A stretch of 64,000 bases of DNA, taken from positions 402,281-466,280 of the forward strand of contig NZ_CAADFC020000009.1 of assembly GCF_900696085.1 (NCBI RefSeq), in the 5' to 3' direction. The notes under the pieces are model-generated. The model searched no databases. It saw only the letters and a list, made by a program, of their open reading frames with translations, and was not told the DNA's origin. Source of the stretch: Bradyrhizobium ivorense (lineage in GTDB: Bacteria > Pseudomonadota > Alphaproteobacteria > Rhizobiales > Xanthobacteraceae). This document shows, piece after piece, positions 63,915 to 64,000 of this stretch (position 1 is its first letter; each line of letters starts with the position of its first letter). Both the position numbers and the translations under genes were made by a program.

Positions 63915-63956
63915 AGGACCGCGGGCCCGTTACCCCATCTACACGCTGAGATTGGG

Positions 63957-64000
63957 CTAGCGTTGCGTCAGAAAGCCGACCACGGCTTCGGTGAAGGCGT
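63957..64000 (-). CDS. C-terminal end of an unidentified protein (possibly alpha/beta hydrolase)
   Basis: The minus strand is open to the window end and reads ...AFTEAVVGFLTQR then TAG at 63957. The ending FTEAVVGFL resembles the last helix of many alpha/beta hydrolases, but 13 residues are too few to be sure. It ends about 40 bases beyond the IS110 hairpin, so the IS sits next to it. Confidence 0.35.
   Translation of the reverse strand, partial: AFTEAVVGFLTQR

Larger units (their letters stand above)
62650..63930 (-). mobile_element. IS110-family insertion sequence (extent approximate)
   Basis: One transposase gene (62728-63768) with non-coding flanks, typical of IS110. The extent is estimated: the right limit includes the 19-bp perfect inverted repeat at 63845-63914 and must lie before the neighbouring reading frame that ends at 63957. 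IS110 elements insert without clear terminal repeats, so exact ends need comparison with an empty site. Confidence 0.5.

Overview
The window is a GC-rich, densely coded chromosomal segment of an alphaproteobacterium, most likely Bradyrhizobium or a close relative (inference). The support is the protein families (zeta-type F1-ATPase inhibitor, dispersed purS/purQ/purL with bolA and monothiol glutaredoxin, Rhizobiales-style LivFGHM) and many intergenic palindromic repeats of the kinds common in Bradyrhizobium. No rRNA, CRISPR array or confident intact tRNA was seen.

Layout. 1-2065: end of a nitrate/cyanate-type ABC importer (permease fragment, ATPase) and cyanase, giving cyanate uptake and breakdown to ammonia and CO2. 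2071-3197: an unfamiliar beta-rich protein bracketed by two related repeats. 3188-5063: a PEP mutase/isocitrate lyase family enzyme divergent from a LysR regulator. 5476-8840: zeta inhibitor of F1-ATPase, then purC-purS-purQ followed by a tricarboxylate-type binding protein. 8856-16836: accessory genes (TPR protein, DMT exporter, HxlR/GST pair, GlxA regulator, two tandem small paralogues, orphan PstS, thioesterase). 16981-19200: purL. 19243-27438: membrane and stress genes, bolA, a frameshifted ltrA, the ergothioneine genes egtB-egtD, and grxD. 27454-32512: macrodomain protein, two tandem serine hydrolases, a hypothetical protein, threonine aldolase. 32605-33222: rpsD with its own terminator and a likely promoter. 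33624-41541: AraC regulator, HpaI-type aldolase, a multicopper oxidase remnant, ada, murI, cytochrome b561 and an M20 amidohydrolase. 41725-43032: purB. 43765-48015: a NarL-type two-component system divergent from a tightly coupled three-gene operon with a MotA/TolQ/ExbB-like channel. 48395-54236: small secreted protein, TetR regulator with a clear operator, metallophosphoesterase coupled to a kinase-USP fusion, rpe, an EF-hand protein. 54449-60667: P1 peptidase and the complete livK-livF-livG-livM-livH branched-chain amino acid importer. 61037-64000: small proteins, a carboxymuconolactone decarboxylase-like protein, an IS110-family element and the tail of one more gene.

How the genes fit together. 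Five purine genes (purC, S, Q, L, B) are present but interrupted by accessory genes; PurS and PurQ are the partners the short-form PurL needs. bolA and grxD, usually adjacent, are separated here by ltrA and the egt genes, so the thiol/iron redox functions form a loose neighbourhood. Regulators usually sit beside and divergent from their likely targets (LysR, HxlR, GlxA, the two-component system).

The best candidate for an undescribed system is 45967-48015: a proton/ion-channel-type protein, a single-span protein with an Asp-containing ExbD/TolR-like N terminus but a YfaP/DUF2135-like outer domain, and a third membrane protein, all overlapping and facing a sensor kinase/response regulator pair. 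Other leads are the beta-rich protein at 2237-2929, the kinase-USP fusion coupled to a phosphatase, and the long hairpin upstream of the IS110 transposase. Start codons were chosen by ribosome-binding site and family length; function statements rest on motif recognition without database searches.
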